Shown: positions 23,068-32,170, counted from the stretch's first letter. The stretch: 64,000 nt of DNA from Halorussus amylolyticus (GCF_004143485.2 NZ_ML974130.1:1-64000); one strand, 5' to 3'. Numbers and translations are program-made. The notes: generated by a model not told the origin, from the letters alone.

Positions 23068-25389
23068 ATGGACCGCCCCTCGGCGGCGGTGGTCGGCGTG
23101 ACCGTCGAAATATCTGACATCCCCGACCTCCCCGAGGGCGTCGCCGAACACTTCCGCGAGCAGGGTATCGAGGAACTCTACCCCCCGCAGGGCGAGGCGG
23201 TCGAGGCCGGAATCGCCGACGGCGAGAGCGTGGTCGCCAGCGTTCCCACCGCGAGCGGCAAGACGCTCATCGCCGAACTCGCCATGCTCACCAGCGTCGC
23301 CCGCGGCGGCAAGGCGCTCTACATCGTTCCCCTGCGCGCGCTCGCGAGCGAGAAACGGGCCGAGTTCGAGGAGTTCGAGGAGTACGGAATCTCGGTCGGC
23401 GTCTCGACCGGCAACTACGACAGCGACGGCGACTGGCTCGCGCAGAAGGACATCATCGTCGCCACCAGCGAGAAGGTGGACTCGCTCGTCCGGAACGGCG
23501 CGCAGTGGGTCGGCGACCTGACCTGCGTGGTCGCCGACGAGGTCCACCTCGTGGACGACTCGAACCGCGGTCCGACCCTCGAAGTCACCCTCGCAAAACT
23601 CCGGAAACTGAACGAGAATCTTCAGACCGTCGCGCTCTCTGCGACGGTCGGCAACGCCGACGAAATTGCCGACTGGCTCGACGCGACGCTCGTGGACTCG
23701 ACGTGGCGACCAATCGACCTCCGGAAGGGCGTCCTCTACGGCCAAGCCCTCCACTTCGACGACGGCTCGAAGACCCAGATTTCGAGGGGCAACGAGAAGG
23801 CGACCGCCGCGCTCGTCGAGGACACCTTGACCGACGAAGGCTCCTCGCTGGTGTTCGTGAACTCCCGGCGGAACGCCGAGGCCGCCGCGCGGCGACTCGG
23901 CGACGTGACCCGCGACTACCTCGCATCCGACGAACGCGACGAACTCCGAGACATCGCGGCTCAAATCCGGGACGCGAGCGACACCCAGACCAGCGACGAC
24001 CTCGCGGACGCCGTCGAGAAGGGCGCGGCGTTCCACCACGCCGGACTCTCCAGCGAGAGTCGCGCGCTCGTGGAGGACGCCTTTCGCGACCGACTCGTGA
24101 AGGTCATCTCCGCGACGCCGACGCTCGCGGCGGGCGTCAACACCCCTTCCCGCCGGGTCATCGTCCGCGACTGGCGGCGCTACGACGGCGACGTGGGCGG
24201 AATGGCTCCGCTCGACGTGCTGGAGGTCCACCAGATGTTTGGCCGGGCGGGTCGCCCGGGACTCGACCCCTACGGCGAGGCGGTCCTCATCGCGAACAGC
24301 CACGACGAACTCGACGAACTGTTCGAGCGCTACGTCTGGGCCGAACCCGAAGCCGTCCGGTCGAAGCTCGCGGCCGAGCCAGCCCTGCGCACCCACATCC
24401 TCGCGACCGTGGCCTCCGGATTCGCCGACACCGAGGACGAACTTGTCTCGTTCCTCGAACGCACCCTCTACGCGACTCAGACCGACGAGACGGGCCGACT
24501 CGAAACCGTGACGGACAACGTCCTCGAATATCTCGAACGGAACGAGTTCCTCGAACGCGGGGACGGGGTCTCCGCGAGCGAAGCGAGCGGAGGCTCGTCG
24601 GACTTGTCCGACGGCGGATTGCGAGCGACCGGTCTCGGCCACCGCGTTTCGCAACTCTACGTGGACCCGATGAGCGCGGCCGAAATCATCCACGGCCTGC
24701 GCGCTGCCGGGGACCGCCCGACCCCGCTCGGTCTCTACCACCTCGTCGCGCGCACGCCGGACATGTACGAACTCTACCTCCGGTCGGGCGACCGCGAGGA
24801 GTACACCGAACTCGCCTACGAGCGCGAATCCGAGTTCCTCGGGTCGATGCCCTCGGAGTTCGAGGACAACGTCTTCGAGGACTGGCTCTCCGCGCTCAAA
24901 ACCGCTCGCCTGCTCGAAGACTGGGCTTCGGAACTGGACGAGGACGACATCACCGAGCGGTACGGCGTCGGACCGGGCGACATCCGCGGGAAGGTCGAGA
25001 CCGGCGAGTGGCTCCTCAACGCGGCCGAGCGACTCGCTGGCGAACTCGACTTGGAGTGGGGTCCGGCCATCCGCGAGGCCAGAAAGCGCGTCGAGTACGG
25101 CGTCGACGAGGAACTGCTCGACCTCGCCGGAGTTCGGAACGTCGGCCGCAAGCGCGCCCGCCGACTCTACGAGGCTGGCATCGAATCGCGGGCCGACCTC
25201 CGGGAGGCCGACAAGTCGGTCGTCCTCGGCGCGCTCCGGGGCCGCCGGAAGACCACCGAGACCATCCTCGAAAACGTCGGCCGGAAGGACCCCGACCTGA
25301 CGGGCGTGGAAGCCGACGGCGAGACGCGCGCCGCCGCGACCGCCGACTCGGACGACAGCGGCCAGCAGAGTCTGGGTGATTTCGAGTGA
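23068..25389 (+). CDS. hel308: Hel308 DNA helicase
   Basis: Ski2-like 3'-5' helicase that acts at stalled forks. The protein has 773 residues. Motif I is SVPTASGKT (58-66), motif [11 protein letters not shown], motif III LSATVGN, motif [10 protein letters not shown], and motif [12 protein letters not shown]. The HhH end ([17 protein letters not shown]) and the QQSLGDFE tail resemble a clamp-interaction (PIP) motif. The start is uncertain: ATG 23068 is the only nearby in-frame ATG, but GTG 23098 would sit closer to the usual start and overlaps a short upstream frame. cgi121 follows within 22 bp, a common pairing. Confidence 0.93.
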   Translation: MDRPSAAVVGVTVEISDIPDLPEGVAEHFREQGIEELYPPQGEAVEAGIADGESVVASVPTASGKTLIAELAMLTSVARGGKALYIVPLRALASEKRAEFEEFEEYGISVGVSTGNYDSDGDWLAQKDIIVATSEKVDSLVRNGAQWVGDLTCVVADEVHLVDDSNRGPTLEVTLAKLRKLNENLQTVALSATVGNADEIADWLDATLVDSTWRPIDLRKGVLYGQALHFDDGSKTQISRGNEKATAALVEDTLTDEGSSLVFVNSRRNAEAAARRLGDVTRDYLASDERDELRDIAAQIRDASDTQTSDDLADAVEKGAAFHHAGLSSESRALVEDAFRDRLVKVISATPTLAAGVNTPSRRVIVRDWRRYDGDVGGMAPLDVLEVHQMFGRAGRPGLDPYGEAVLIANSHDELDELFERYVWAEPEAVRSKLAAEPALRTHILATVASGFADTEDELVSFLERTLYATQTDETGRLETVTDNVLEYLERNEFLERGDGVSASEASGGSSDLSDGGLRATGLGHRVSQLYVDPMSAAEIIHGLRAAGDRPTPLGLYHLVARTPDMYELYLRSGDREEYTELAYERESEFLGSMPSEFEDNVFEDWLSALKTARLLEDWASELDEDDITERYGVGPGDIRGKVETGEWLLNAAERLAGELDLEWGPAIREARKRVEYGVDEELLDLAGVRNVGRKRARRLYEAGIESRADLREADKSVVLGALRGRRKTTETILENVGRKDPDLTGVEADGETRAAATADSDDSGQQSLGDFE

Positions 25390-25411
25390 TTGCGGAGGAG
25401 GGAACCCGACC

Positions 25412-25954
25412 ATGAAGGTCGTCGAAGGCCGAGCCGACATCGACGACCTCGATAGCTTCCTCGCCGACCTCGGCGAGGTCGGCGAGGAGTTCGACTGCGC
25501 GATACAGGCGTTCGACGCCAACCTCGTGGTCGGCCGGGACCACCTCCGGGTCGCGGTCGAGCGCGCGAGTCGCGCGCTCGACCGCGGGGAGAACGTCGCC
25601 CGGGACCCCGCGGTCGAGATTCTGCTGTACGCCGCGGGCCGCCGCCAGATTAATCGCGCGCTCCGGATGGGCGTCGGCGAAGGGGAATCGGCGGTTGCGG
25701 TCGCGGTCCACCATTTCGGCGACGATAACGACGGCGATAACGGCGACAACGGCGACGACAACGAAGCCGCCGCGGCCGACGCGGTCCGGGACCTGCTCGC
25801 ACCGACCGAGACAGACGCCGCTTCGGCCGACCGCATCGACCGCGGTGCAGTCCGGGACTTTTTCGAGGTGACCGACGCCGAACTCGCCGCGACCGACGCC
25901 AGCCTCGCCGACCTCGTCAGAGAACGGGTCGCCTTGCTCGACGTGGAGAAGTAA
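25412..25954 (+). CDS. cgi121: KEOPS complex subunit Cgi121
   Basis: A 180-residue protein. Cgi121 binds the tRNA 3' CCA end and presents tRNA to the KEOPS t6A-synthesis complex. Family features are the start MKVVEGRADIDDLDSFLADL, then CAIQAFDANLVVGRDHLRVAVERA, and the conserved ILLYAAGRRQINRALRMG block, with a C-terminal LADLVRERVALLDVEK. An acidic DGDNGDNGD insertion is species-specific. ATG 25412 is chosen over an upstream in-frame codon within the hel308 end. Probably cotranscribed with hel308. Confidence 0.92.
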   Translation: MKVVEGRADIDDLDSFLADLGEVGEEFDCAIQAFDANLVVGRDHLRVAVERASRALDRGENVARDPAVEILLYAAGRRQINRALRMGVGEGESAVAVAVHHFGDDNDGDNGDNGDDNEAAAADAVRDLLAPTETDAASADRIDRGAVRDFFEVTDAELAATDASLADLVRERVALLDVEK

Positions 25955-26011
25955 CCCACTCCACTTCGATAGCCAGCAGGATTACGTGATTTTCGCTCCT
26001 ACTTCGTGCGC

Positions 26012-26392
26012 ATGACCGACTACGACCCTGACCCCGAAACGGAGCAACAGCACGCCCGAGAACGACAGCGCGAACGCGCCGAGAGCGTCGAGGAGACGCT
26101 CGGCGAGGCGGGCCGGATGCTCGGCGAACACAAGTACCCAGCGACGAGCGAGGAACTCGCCGCGGAGTACGGCGACCAGCCCCTCGACCTGACGAACGAG
26201 ACCGAATCGCTCGGTAGCGTGTTCGACCGCCTCGTGGACGAGCGATTCGAATCCGCTGAAGAGGCTCGGGAAGCGGTCTACGGCGAGATTACCGGCGACG
26301 CCGCGGGACCCGAGGAGTACAACAAAGAGCGCGACCTCGGCGAACTCGCCGACTCGGAATCCGACAGCGAATCGGACGTGAACTCACACTGA
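26012..26392 (+). CDS. DUF5789-type haloarchaeal protein
   Basis: A 126-residue, highly charged protein with a coiled N-terminus (QQHARERQRERAESVEETLG). The conserved block KYPATSEELAAEYGDQPLDL is followed by ESLGSVFDRLVDERFESAEEAREAVYGEI, matching the small DUF5789 family common in haloarchaea. The end is a low-complexity SDSESD tail. Function unknown. ATG 26012 is preferred to the GTG two codons earlier. Confidence 0.8.
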   Translation: MTDYDPDPETEQQHARERQRERAESVEETLGEAGRMLGEHKYPATSEELAAEYGDQPLDLTNETESLGSVFDRLVDERFESAEEAREAVYGEITGDAAGPEEYNKERDLGELADSESDSESDVNSH

Positions 26393-26410
26393 GGCCCGCG
26401 CTCGCGTCGG

Positions 26411-26434
26411 GTTCCAGTCGAAACGAAGGGGTTG
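26411..26434 (+). promoter_or_regulatory. ORB-like sequence outside the origin
   Basis: TTCCAGTCGAAACGAAGGGG followed by TTG matches the origin boxes at 18 of 20 positions. It is intergenic, before the MOSC gene and 9.5 kb from oapA. Binding by an Orc1 protein is inferred. Confidence 0.55.
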
Positions 26435-26638
26435 AATCGAGAGACAGGGCAGGGGCTATCGAGTGGGTTTAAGACCCCATCTCGCTCGGACAATTGCGCC
26501 TTCTCGGCTTCGAAAGAGACCGATTTAATTATTTTGGTTCTCCGTCGCTGCGGCGACTCGGAACCGTCGCTCGCCTCCTCGCGTTCGCGCTGTGGCTCTC
26601 CTGTGTATTTATGATTCCGCGACGGCTTGCGTGTAGCC

Positions 26639-27139
26639 ATGAGTCACACAGACGAGGATTCCGTCCTCGGGAGTCGTGTCGGCGCGGTCGAGCGGATTCA
26701 CATCGCACCGGGCACGGGCGGCGACCTCGAACCGCGGGATTTCGTCGAAGCGGTCGCCGACCGCGGTATCGAGGAGGACCGATACTACAAGGGCGAAGGC
26801 ATCTACAACGAGCAGGATGACCTCGAACCGAGCGACGTGACGCTCATCGAAGCCGAAGCGCTCGAAGCCGTCGCGGAAGATTACGACGTGGACCTCGACC
26901 CCGGTGCCCACCGCCGGAACATCACGACGCGAGGGGTCGCGCTCAATCACCTCGTCGGCGAACGGTTCCGAGTCGGCGAGGCGGTTATCGAGGGTACGGC
27001 GCTCTGTGAACCCTGTGAGTACATGCAGTCGCTCGCCCACCAGCCCGACGCCGCGGAGGCGCTCAAACACCGGGGCGGACTCGACGCTCGAATCGTCGAA
27101 TCGGGGAGCGTCAGCGTCGGCGACGACATCGTTTGGTGA
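26639..27139 (+). CDS. MOSC domain protein
   Basis: A 166-residue single-domain MOSC protein, a sulfur-carrier fold related to the C-terminus of molybdenum cofactor sulfurase. The start LGSRVGAVERIHIAPGTGG matches the MOSC entry. The RRNITTRGVALNHLVGERFRVG segment is the domain signature, and the conserved Cys lies in GTALCEPCEYMQ. Box A (GTATTTATGA, about 26602-26611) is about 30 nt before ATG 26639. No molybdoenzyme gene is adjacent. Confidence 0.88.
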   Translation: MSHTDEDSVLGSRVGAVERIHIAPGTGGDLEPRDFVEAVADRGIEEDRYYKGEGIYNEQDDLEPSDVTLIEAEALEAVAEDYDVDLDPGAHRRNITTRGVALNHLVGERFRVGEAVIEGTALCEPCEYMQSLAHQPDAAEALKHRGGLDARIVESGSVSVGDDIVW

Positions 27140-27174
27140 GCGGAGAATTCGACGACGGTCGAGCGCCGAGACGC

Positions 27175-27666
27175 TCACGCGGAGTCTTCGACCACGACGG
27201 CGCCTTTCATCCCGGTCGATTCGTGTGGTTCGCAGACGTATCTGTGGGTCGCCTCCCCGTCGAACGTCTGCTCGAAGGTGTGGCCCTCCGAGGAGGTGGT
27301 TTCGGATTCGAACGCGCCGTCTTCGGCGACGACGTTGTGACCTCCGCCGTCGCCGGTCCACTTCCAGACGACGGTCGTTCCGGTCGTCACCGCAACTGCG
27401 GGCGGGTCGAAGCTCATCCCTCGACTCCCCGCCCCGACGTTGACGGTCACTTCCTCGCGGTCCCGCCAGTCCACCGTCCCTTCGTAGTTTCCGACGCCGT
27501 CGAACCACCCGTCGTAATCGGGTTCGGTATCGACGTACGCGCTGTTGGGACGCTCGCTTTCTTCAGCCCCATCGGTCGCACATCCAGCGAGACTGGTGCC
27601 GAGCGCGAGTGCGCCAATCGTTCGAAGCACGGTTCTCCGAGGTCGAGTCGTGGATTTTCGAGTCAT
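27175..27666 (-). CDS. Halocyanin (blue copper lipoprotein)
   Basis: A 163-residue membrane-anchored copper electron carrier. A twin-arginine-like signal (RPRRTVLRTIGALALG) is followed by a lipobox TSLAGC with Cys29. The plastocyanin-like domain shows FDPPAVAVTTGTTVVWKW and the first copper ligand in GGGHNVV. The Cys-His-Met cluster is RYVCEPHESTGMKG. Its ATG overlaps the stop of the upstream membrane protein (ATGA), so the two are coupled. It probably accepts or donates electrons for the linked oxidative functions. Confidence 0.92.
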   Translation of the reverse strand: MTRKSTTRPRRTVLRTIGALALGTSLAGCATDGAEESERPNSAYVDTEPDYDGWFDGVGNYEGTVDWRDREEVTVNVGAGSRGMSFDPPAVAVTTGTTVVWKWTGDGGGHNVVAEDGAFESETTSSEGHTFEQTFDGEATHRYVCEPHESTGMKGAVVVEDSA

Positions 27667-28160
27667 GTCTTCGTCTCCGTCTCGGGCGACGGCGGTCTCC
27701 CGACGGCCAGTGGCCACGCGCGCCGCACGGCGACCGTCGCCAGCCAGAAAATCACCAGTGCGTTGACCGGGTGAATCGCGCCGACCAGCGACCCGAATCG
27801 GTGCGCCGTGCTGAACTGGACGAAGAACAGCGCGAATATCCCGACCGGGAGGAGTTTGAGCGCTCGCGGGAGCTTCCCGACCAGCGCGAGTGCGAACATC
27901 GCCGCGAGGAAAATCGGGAGCGTGGTCCCGAACGAGACGTGGGAACTCCACCGCGCGGAGTCCACGAACACTGCCATTCCCGCGATGTACACCTGTACGA
28001 GCACGCCGACGGTGAACAGCACCGACGCGAGGAGGTAGCCGCTTTGACTCCACGCGACGAGGGTCGAACGCTCGCTCGTCCGGTCGGATTCGGCTGTCGC
28101 AGTAGCGAAATTCACGGTCGTTCGGTGGCCCGGAGCGGGGGAGAACGTTGGCGTGAACAT
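27663..28160 (-). CDS. DUF6220-like membrane protein
   Basis: A 165-residue membrane protein with four spans (about SGYLLASVLFTVGVLVQVYI, then a LPIFLAAMFALALVG segment, LLPVGIFALFFVQF, and VNALVIFWLATVAVRR). The layout and the HxxxG/IHPVNA signature resemble DUF6220. Its role may be electron transfer support or membrane anchoring of the halocyanin encoded next. The start at 28160 is not certain; an internal start near residue 15 is possible. An operator-like palindrome overlaps the start codon. Confidence 0.75.
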   Translation of the reverse strand: MFTPTFSPAPGHRTTVNFATATAESDRTSERSTLVAWSQSGYLLASVLFTVGVLVQVYIAGMAVFVDSARWSSHVSFGTTLPIFLAAMFALALVGKLPRALKLLPVGIFALFFVQFSTAHRFGSLVGAIHPVNALVIFWLATVAVRRAWPLAVGRPPSPETETKT

Positions 28161-28166
28161 GTTGGC
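28154..28166 (-). promoter_or_regulatory. Operator-like site 1 (ACATGTTCAC core)
   Basis: The minus strand reads GCCAACATGTTCA, continuing CGCC. It shares the core ACATGTTCAC with the sites at 28211 and 29880, and its ATG is the proposed DUF6220 start. Confidence 0.5.
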
Positions 28167-28210
28167 CTGACCGTGGGGTCGCGGACACTGAACGACATTA
28201 TGATTACGAA

Positions 28211-28225
28211 GTGAACATGTGGTCC
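28211..28225 (-). promoter_or_regulatory. Operator-like site 2 (ACATGTTCAC core)
   Basis: The minus strand reads GGACCACATGTTCAC. It lies in the divergent intergenic region between the halocyanin operon and the 28263 operon, 38 bp before the 28263 start. Confidence 0.5.
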
Positions 28226-28262
28226 TCAACCCTGATTCTCCGGTAACTGCTACTCGGTAGCG

Positions 28263-28670
28263 ATGACGACAGCATCACACTGGCAGTGGAAGCGAATCGT
28301 CGCGGGCGGCGTCGCGCCGCACGCGATTTCGGTCGGAGTACTCGTCGTTGCCATCGTCGGCTACACCGTCGTCGCGTCGTTCGTGGCGCTCGGCGAACCC
28401 GACCAAGCCGCGTTCGGACAGTGGAACGCGGTCCTCGCCACGTGGGTCTTTCCCGCGCTGACGATTCTCCTGACGGCCGCGGCCGCGGCGTGGGTCGTTC
28501 GGAGTGTCGAGCCACAGGCTGCGCTCGCTCACGGTTTCGCAGTCGGCCTTCTGGCCGCCGGAATCGGACTCGCGTTCGGCGCGGCCGACTCCGCCATGGC
28601 GCTTCGATTCGTCGGCACGGTCGCGGCCGGACTCGTCGGTGCCAAACTGGGGACGGTGATTCGACCGTGA
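28263..28670 (+). CDS. Four-span membrane protein of unknown function
   Basis: A 135-residue hydrophobic protein. Spans are APHAISVGVLVVAIVGYTVV, VLATWVFPALTILLTAAAAAW, HGFAVGLLAAGIGLAFGAAD and LRFVGTVAAGLVGAKLG. Glycines and alanines dominate and no catalytic residues stand out. The stop overlaps the GTG of the monooxygenase gene (GTGA), so the two are translationally coupled. Operator-like site 2 lies upstream. Confidence 0.75.
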   Translation: MTTASHWQWKRIVAGGVAPHAISVGVLVVAIVGYTVVASFVALGEPDQAAFGQWNAVLATWVFPALTILLTAAAAAWVVRSVEPQAALAHGFAVGLLAAGIGLAFGAADSAMALRFVGTVAAGLVGAKLGTVIRP

Positions 28671-29860
28671 CCGAAACGCAGTCCGGACGAAAGGCACTCA
28701 TCGTCGGATGTGGCGTCGCCGGACCCGTCCTCGCCATGTTCTTGCAACGGGTGGGAATCACCCCCGTAATCTACGAGGGCCGCCCCGAACCTCGCGACGA
28801 GGCTGGATTCTTCCTCAACCTCGCGGCCAACGGGACGGACGTGCTCGCTACGCTGGGTCTCGAAGACGATATCCTCGAACTCGGCCACAGAACCGACAGC
28901 CTCGTCTTCCAGAACCACGACGAGAAGCGACTCGGCGAGAATCCGACGCCGACGACGCTCGTCAAGCGGGGTCTCCTCACCAAGACGCTCCGCGAGGCCG
29001 CAATCGACCGGGGCGTGACCGTCGAGTTCGGCAAGCGACTCACCGATGTCGAAACGCCCAACGACGACGTAGCTATCGCGTACTTCGACGACGGAACCGA
29101 AGCCCACGGCGATTTCCTCATCGGTTGTGACGGCATCCACTCCCGGACCCGACGCTCGATTCTGCCGAGCGCGCCCGACCCCGAGTACACGGGCATCGTG
29201 GACTCGGGTGCGTTCGCGCGGAACGACTCGATTCCAGACTCCGACGGCGTCATGCGGATGACGTTCGGCGTGGACGGCTTCTTCGGCTATCAGAAGGTCC
29301 CGGCCGGCGAAATCTACTGGTTCGAGAACCACGAGCGCTCGCCCGAACCCGACCGGGCGGCACTCGACGCGATTTCGACCGACGAGTGGCGGGCCGAACT
29401 GCTCGAACGCCACCGCGACGACCACGATTCCGTCGCCGAAATCATCCGTTCGACCGACGGCGAAATCGGTCGGTGGCCGATTTACGACCTCCCATCGCTC
29501 CCGGCGTGGCACCGGAAGTCGGCGTGTCTCGTCGGTGACGCCGCGCACGCGACCTCGCCGCACGTCGGGCAGGGTGCGTCGCTCGCGATGGAGGACGCAA
29601 TCGTGCTGACGAAGTGTTTGCGCGACGTTGGAGACGTTCCGGCCGCGTTCGAGGCCTTCGAACAACTTCGCAAGAAGCGCGTCGAGGACATCGTGGAGAT
29701 GTCGCGACGGACGGGCAATCAGAAAGCGCCCTCGAACGCGGTTACTCGGAAGGTTCGGGACCTCGTGCTTCCGTTCTTTCTCAAACGCGGCGTCGAGGAG
29801 TTCGACCAAATTTACTCCTATCGGGTGGACTGGGACGAACCGGTGAGCGTTCGAAGCTGA
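28667..29860 (+). CDS. FAD-dependent monooxygenase (UbiH / salicylate hydroxylase type)
   Basis: A 397-residue flavoprotein hydroxylase-like enzyme. The FAD dinucleotide site is KALIVGCGVAGPVLAMFLQRVG (from about residue 9). The DG motif is FLIGCDGIHSRTRR (about 146-159), and the GD motif is ACLVGDAAHATSPHVGQGASLAMEDA. The start is GTG 28667, overlapping the previous stop; ATG starts in other frames are not supported. Substrate unknown. It is in the same regulon as halocyanin, suggesting an oxidative or pigment/aromatic pathway. Confidence 0.88.
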   Translation: MTETQSGRKALIVGCGVAGPVLAMFLQRVGITPVIYEGRPEPRDEAGFFLNLAANGTDVLATLGLEDDILELGHRTDSLVFQNHDEKRLGENPTPTTLVKRGLLTKTLREAAIDRGVTVEFGKRLTDVETPNDDVAIAYFDDGTEAHGDFLIGCDGIHSRTRRSILPSAPDPEYTGIVDSGAFARNDSIPDSDGVMRMTFGVDGFFGYQKVPAGEIYWFENHERSPEPDRAALDAISTDEWRAELLERHRDDHDSVAEIIRSTDGEIGRWPIYDLPSLPAWHRKSACLVGDAAHATSPHVGQGASLAMEDAIVLTKCLRDVGDVPAAFEAFEQLRKKRVEDIVEMSRRTGNQKAPSNAVTRKVRDLVLPFFLKRGVEEFDQIYSYRVDWDEPVSVRS

Positions 29861-29879
29861 TAGGCGTCCAGCGGTGGGG

Positions 29880-29897
29880 GTAAACATGTTCACCTCC
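29880..29897 (+). promoter_or_regulatory. Operator-like site 3 (ACATGTTCAC core)
   Basis: The plus strand reads GTAAACATGTTCACCTCC, the best palindromic copy (GTAAACATGTTCAC). It lies 33-50 nt before the ATG of the HTH regulator, over the likely box A, so the regulator may control itself. Confidence 0.5.
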
Positions 29898-29929
29898 ATC
29901 TCTAATGCCCTCGGCTCCGAATCGGTGGT

Positions 29930-30574
29930 ATGCCCCGCGTGCGTCTCAAAGTCGGTCCGATGCCCGACATGGTCGCGATAGCCGACGAATTTCCGGACAC
30001 GGTCATCCGATTCGTCGCGAACTACCCCTCTGAGGACGGCGTCACGAGCGTGTTGGAAGTCCGAACCGACGACCCCGGCCGCTTCGTGACGGAAACCGAG
30101 CAGTGGTTCTCGGGTTCGTCGAGCGTCCTGCACAGCGACGACGACACCGTAGTCATCATGATAGAGGGCCGACCGCCCGACGGCTACTTCGTCTCCGAGG
30201 ACATCGAGTATCATCCGACGACGCCGGTCGTCGCGCGCGAGGGGTACCTCTTCATCGAGTTCGTGATGCCCGAATCGAAGATGGCCGCGATGTGGGACGC
30301 TCTCGACGAGCGCGATGTCGAGTACGAAGTGCTGTCGATTACGGACGGCTACGACGTGGTCGATACCCTCACCTCCCGTCAGCGCGAGATTCTCGCGACC
30401 GCAGTCGAACGCGGCTACTACGACAGTCCGCGAGGCTGTTCGCTCACCGATATCGCGGACCATCTCGACGTGAACAAGTCGGTGGTGAGCGGCGTCCTCC
30501 ACCGCGCCGAAGGCGAGATTATCAAAGACGCCGTCGGCGACCCGAGAGACGAGCGCGCGACTACGGAGTCGTAG
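29930..30574 (+). CDS. HTH-10 (bacterio-opsin activator-type) regulator
   Basis: A 214-residue regulator. The N-terminal part (1-145) is a ligand-sensing region typical of Bat-like proteins, and the end carries the HTH_10 helix-turn-helix: TLTSRQREILATAVERGYYD, then RGCSLTDIADHLDVNKSVVS. It is downstream of the monooxygenase gene. It probably controls the halocyanin/monooxygenase units through the shared ACATGTTCAC sites, but that link is inference. Confidence 0.88.
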   Translation: MPRVRLKVGPMPDMVAIADEFPDTVIRFVANYPSEDGVTSVLEVRTDDPGRFVTETEQWFSGSSSVLHSDDDTVVIMIEGRPPDGYFVSEDIEYHPTTPVVAREGYLFIEFVMPESKMAAMWDALDERDVEYEVLSITDGYDVVDTLTSRQREILATAVERGYYDSPRGCSLTDIADHLDVNKSVVSGVLHRAEGEIIKDAVGDPRDERATTES

Positions 30575-30592
30575 TTCGTCGAAAAACGGATA

Positions 30593-30665
30593 TAGTCCCA
30601 CCAGGATTCGAACCTGGGTCGAAGCCCCCAGAAGGCTTCAGGATTGGCCACTACCCCATGGGACT
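30593..30665 (-). tRNA. tRNA-Gln (CTG anticodon)
   Basis: A 73-nt minus-strand gene starting AGTCCCATGGGGTAGTGG. The acceptor pairs AGTCCCA/TGGGACT, the T arm is CCAGG-TTCGAAT-CCTGG, and the anticodon stem is AAGCC/GGCTT with loop TTCTGGG. CTG occupies positions 34-36, read as CAG codons for glutamine. No intron. CCA is not encoded. It sits between the HTH regulator and purO. Confidence 0.95.
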
Positions 30666-30807
30666 CTGCACTCCTGCGTACTTTCCCAGTGCTTGTAAGC
30701 GTTGCGCGTTCGGCCCGCTGTGCGAACATTTCGCATTCTCCCACAACGGGTTCGACGAGCGTGCATAAACCAACACCTTCTTAGCTCCGAACTACGCACG
30801 TTCGTGT

Positions 30808-31383
30808 ATGTACGTCGGACGATTTCTGGTCGTCGCCCCGGACGTGGCGGCCTACCGCGTCTCGTCGCGGTCGTTCCCGAACCGGCAGGTAATCGAGCGC
30901 GACGGCGCGTTGACTGTTTCGCCGACTCCGGACGCTCCCGAGACCGACAACCCCTACATCTCGTACAACTGCGTTCGGACGACCGACGATTCGGCGGTCG
31001 TCGGAAACGGCTCGCAGGTGGACCCGATAACCGAGAAACTCGAACTCGGCTACCCCGCGCGAGACGCGCTCGCCGAGAGTCTGCTCGCGCTCGACTACGA
31101 GAAGGACGATTACGACACGCCCCGAATCGCGGGGGTCCTCACGAGCGATTCAGCCTCCATCGGCATCGTGCGCCGGGATGCTCTCCTCGTCCGCGAAGTC
31201 GAGGAACCGACGCTCGTGGCGACCTACGAGAAGGATACGCCAGAGTCGTTCGCGTTCGGGGCCGAGACCGCGGCCGAGGCCGCGAGAGAAGCCTACGACC
31301 TCGACTTCGAACACGCGGTCTGTGCGGCCGGTGTCGCTCGCACCGACGATGGATTTTCGCTCGCAATCGAGAACGGGAATTAA
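30808..31383 (+). CDS. purO: IMP cyclohydrolase, archaeal type
   Basis: Closes the purine ring, converting FAICAR to IMP; this is the archaeal replacement for the PurH C-terminal domain. The protein has 191 residues and the family hallmarks: [50 protein letters not shown] and the C-terminal [11 protein letters not shown]. The ATG follows the tRNA-Gln by about 140 bp. A phosphoesterase follows 26 bp downstream in the same direction. Confidence 0.95.
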   Translation: MYVGRFLVVAPDVAAYRVSSRSFPNRQVIERDGALTVSPTPDAPETDNPYISYNCVRTTDDSAVVGNGSQVDPITEKLELGYPARDALAESLLALDYEKDDYDTPRIAGVLTSDSASIGIVRRDALLVREVEEPTLVATYEKDTPESFAFGAETAAEAAREAYDLDFEHAVCAAGVARTDDGFSLAIENGN

Positions 31384-31408
31384 GTCAATAGCGACCCAAG
31401 ACTGGGTC

Positions 31409-32068
31409 ATGAAGGTCGGTGTTCTCTCGGACATTCACTCGAACGAGGTCGCACTGGACGCGGTTCTCTCGGACGCGAGCGACGTGGACGCGCTCGTCTG
31501 TGCGGGCGACGTGGTGGGGTACAATCCGTGGCCCGCCGAGTGCGTCAAGGTAGTCCGCGACCGCGAGATTGCTTCGGTGATGGGAAACCACGACCGCGCG
31601 GTCGCGTCGGGAACCTCGTTCAGATTCAATTCGATGGCGCAGGCCGGGGTCGAACACGCCCGCGAGCGACTTTCTGACGAACACCTCGCGTGGCTGGCCG
31701 ACCTCCCCGACGAGCGCCGGGAGTTCGACGACCGGGTGAAAATCGTCCACGGCCACCCGAACGACCCCGACCACTACACGACGCCCGACGAGTTCGCCCC
31801 TGACCTCCTCGGCGACGAGGACGTGCTCGTGATGGGTCACACGCACGTCCAGCACCACGAGGTGTACGACGAGGGCGTCGTGATGAATCCCGGAAGCGTG
31901 GGCCAACCGCGCGACCGCGACCCGCGCGCGGCCTACGCGGTCCTCGACCTCGACGCCCTCACGGTGGAAGAACGCCGCGTCGAGTACGACATCGAGACGG
32001 TCCAGCGTGCAATCGATGAGGTCGGACTTCCGGCAAAAGTCGGAGCGCGGCTTTCTGAGGGACGGTAG
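31409..32068 (+). CDS. Metallophosphoesterase, YfcE/MJ0936 type
   Basis: A 219-residue single-domain calcineurin-like phosphodiesterase. All metal-binding motifs are visible: SDIHSNEVAL (7-16), AGDVVGYNPWP (about 32-42), MGNHDRAV (about 57-64), VHGHPND and MGHTHVQ. The substrate is unknown; related archaeal enzymes split phosphodiesters in vitro. It is probably cotranscribed with purO. Confidence 0.9.
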   Translation: MKVGVLSDIHSNEVALDAVLSDASDVDALVCAGDVVGYNPWPAECVKVVRDREIASVMGNHDRAVASGTSFRFNSMAQAGVEHARERLSDEHLAWLADLPDERREFDDRVKIVHGHPNDPDHYTTPDEFAPDLLGDEDVLVMGHTHVQHHEVYDEGVVMNPGSVGQPRDRDPRAAYAVLDLDALTVEERRVEYDIETVQRAIDEVGLPAKVGARLSEGR

Positions 32069-32084
32069 CGAGCGCGTAGTGCGG

Positions 32085-32170
32085 TCGTTGTGCTGTGGCG
32101 GTACGGTTGCTCTGCGGTGGCGGTGCGGTAGTGGTACAGTGGCGGTGCGGTCGCGGTGCGGTAGCCGAGC
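32085..32170. repeat. Low-complexity GCGGT-rich repeat
   Basis: Degenerate tandem units of the form GCGGT(G/A)(C/G) run through about 85 bp (for example GTGGCGGTGCGGT). They follow the phosphoesterase stop. No gene is here. It could be slippage or a G-rich structure. Confidence 0.55.

Noticed and set aside
22987-25959. 990-codon frame on the minus strand
   Set aside because: It is antisense to hel308 and cgi121, which have clear family motifs. High GC removes stop codons on the opposite strand.
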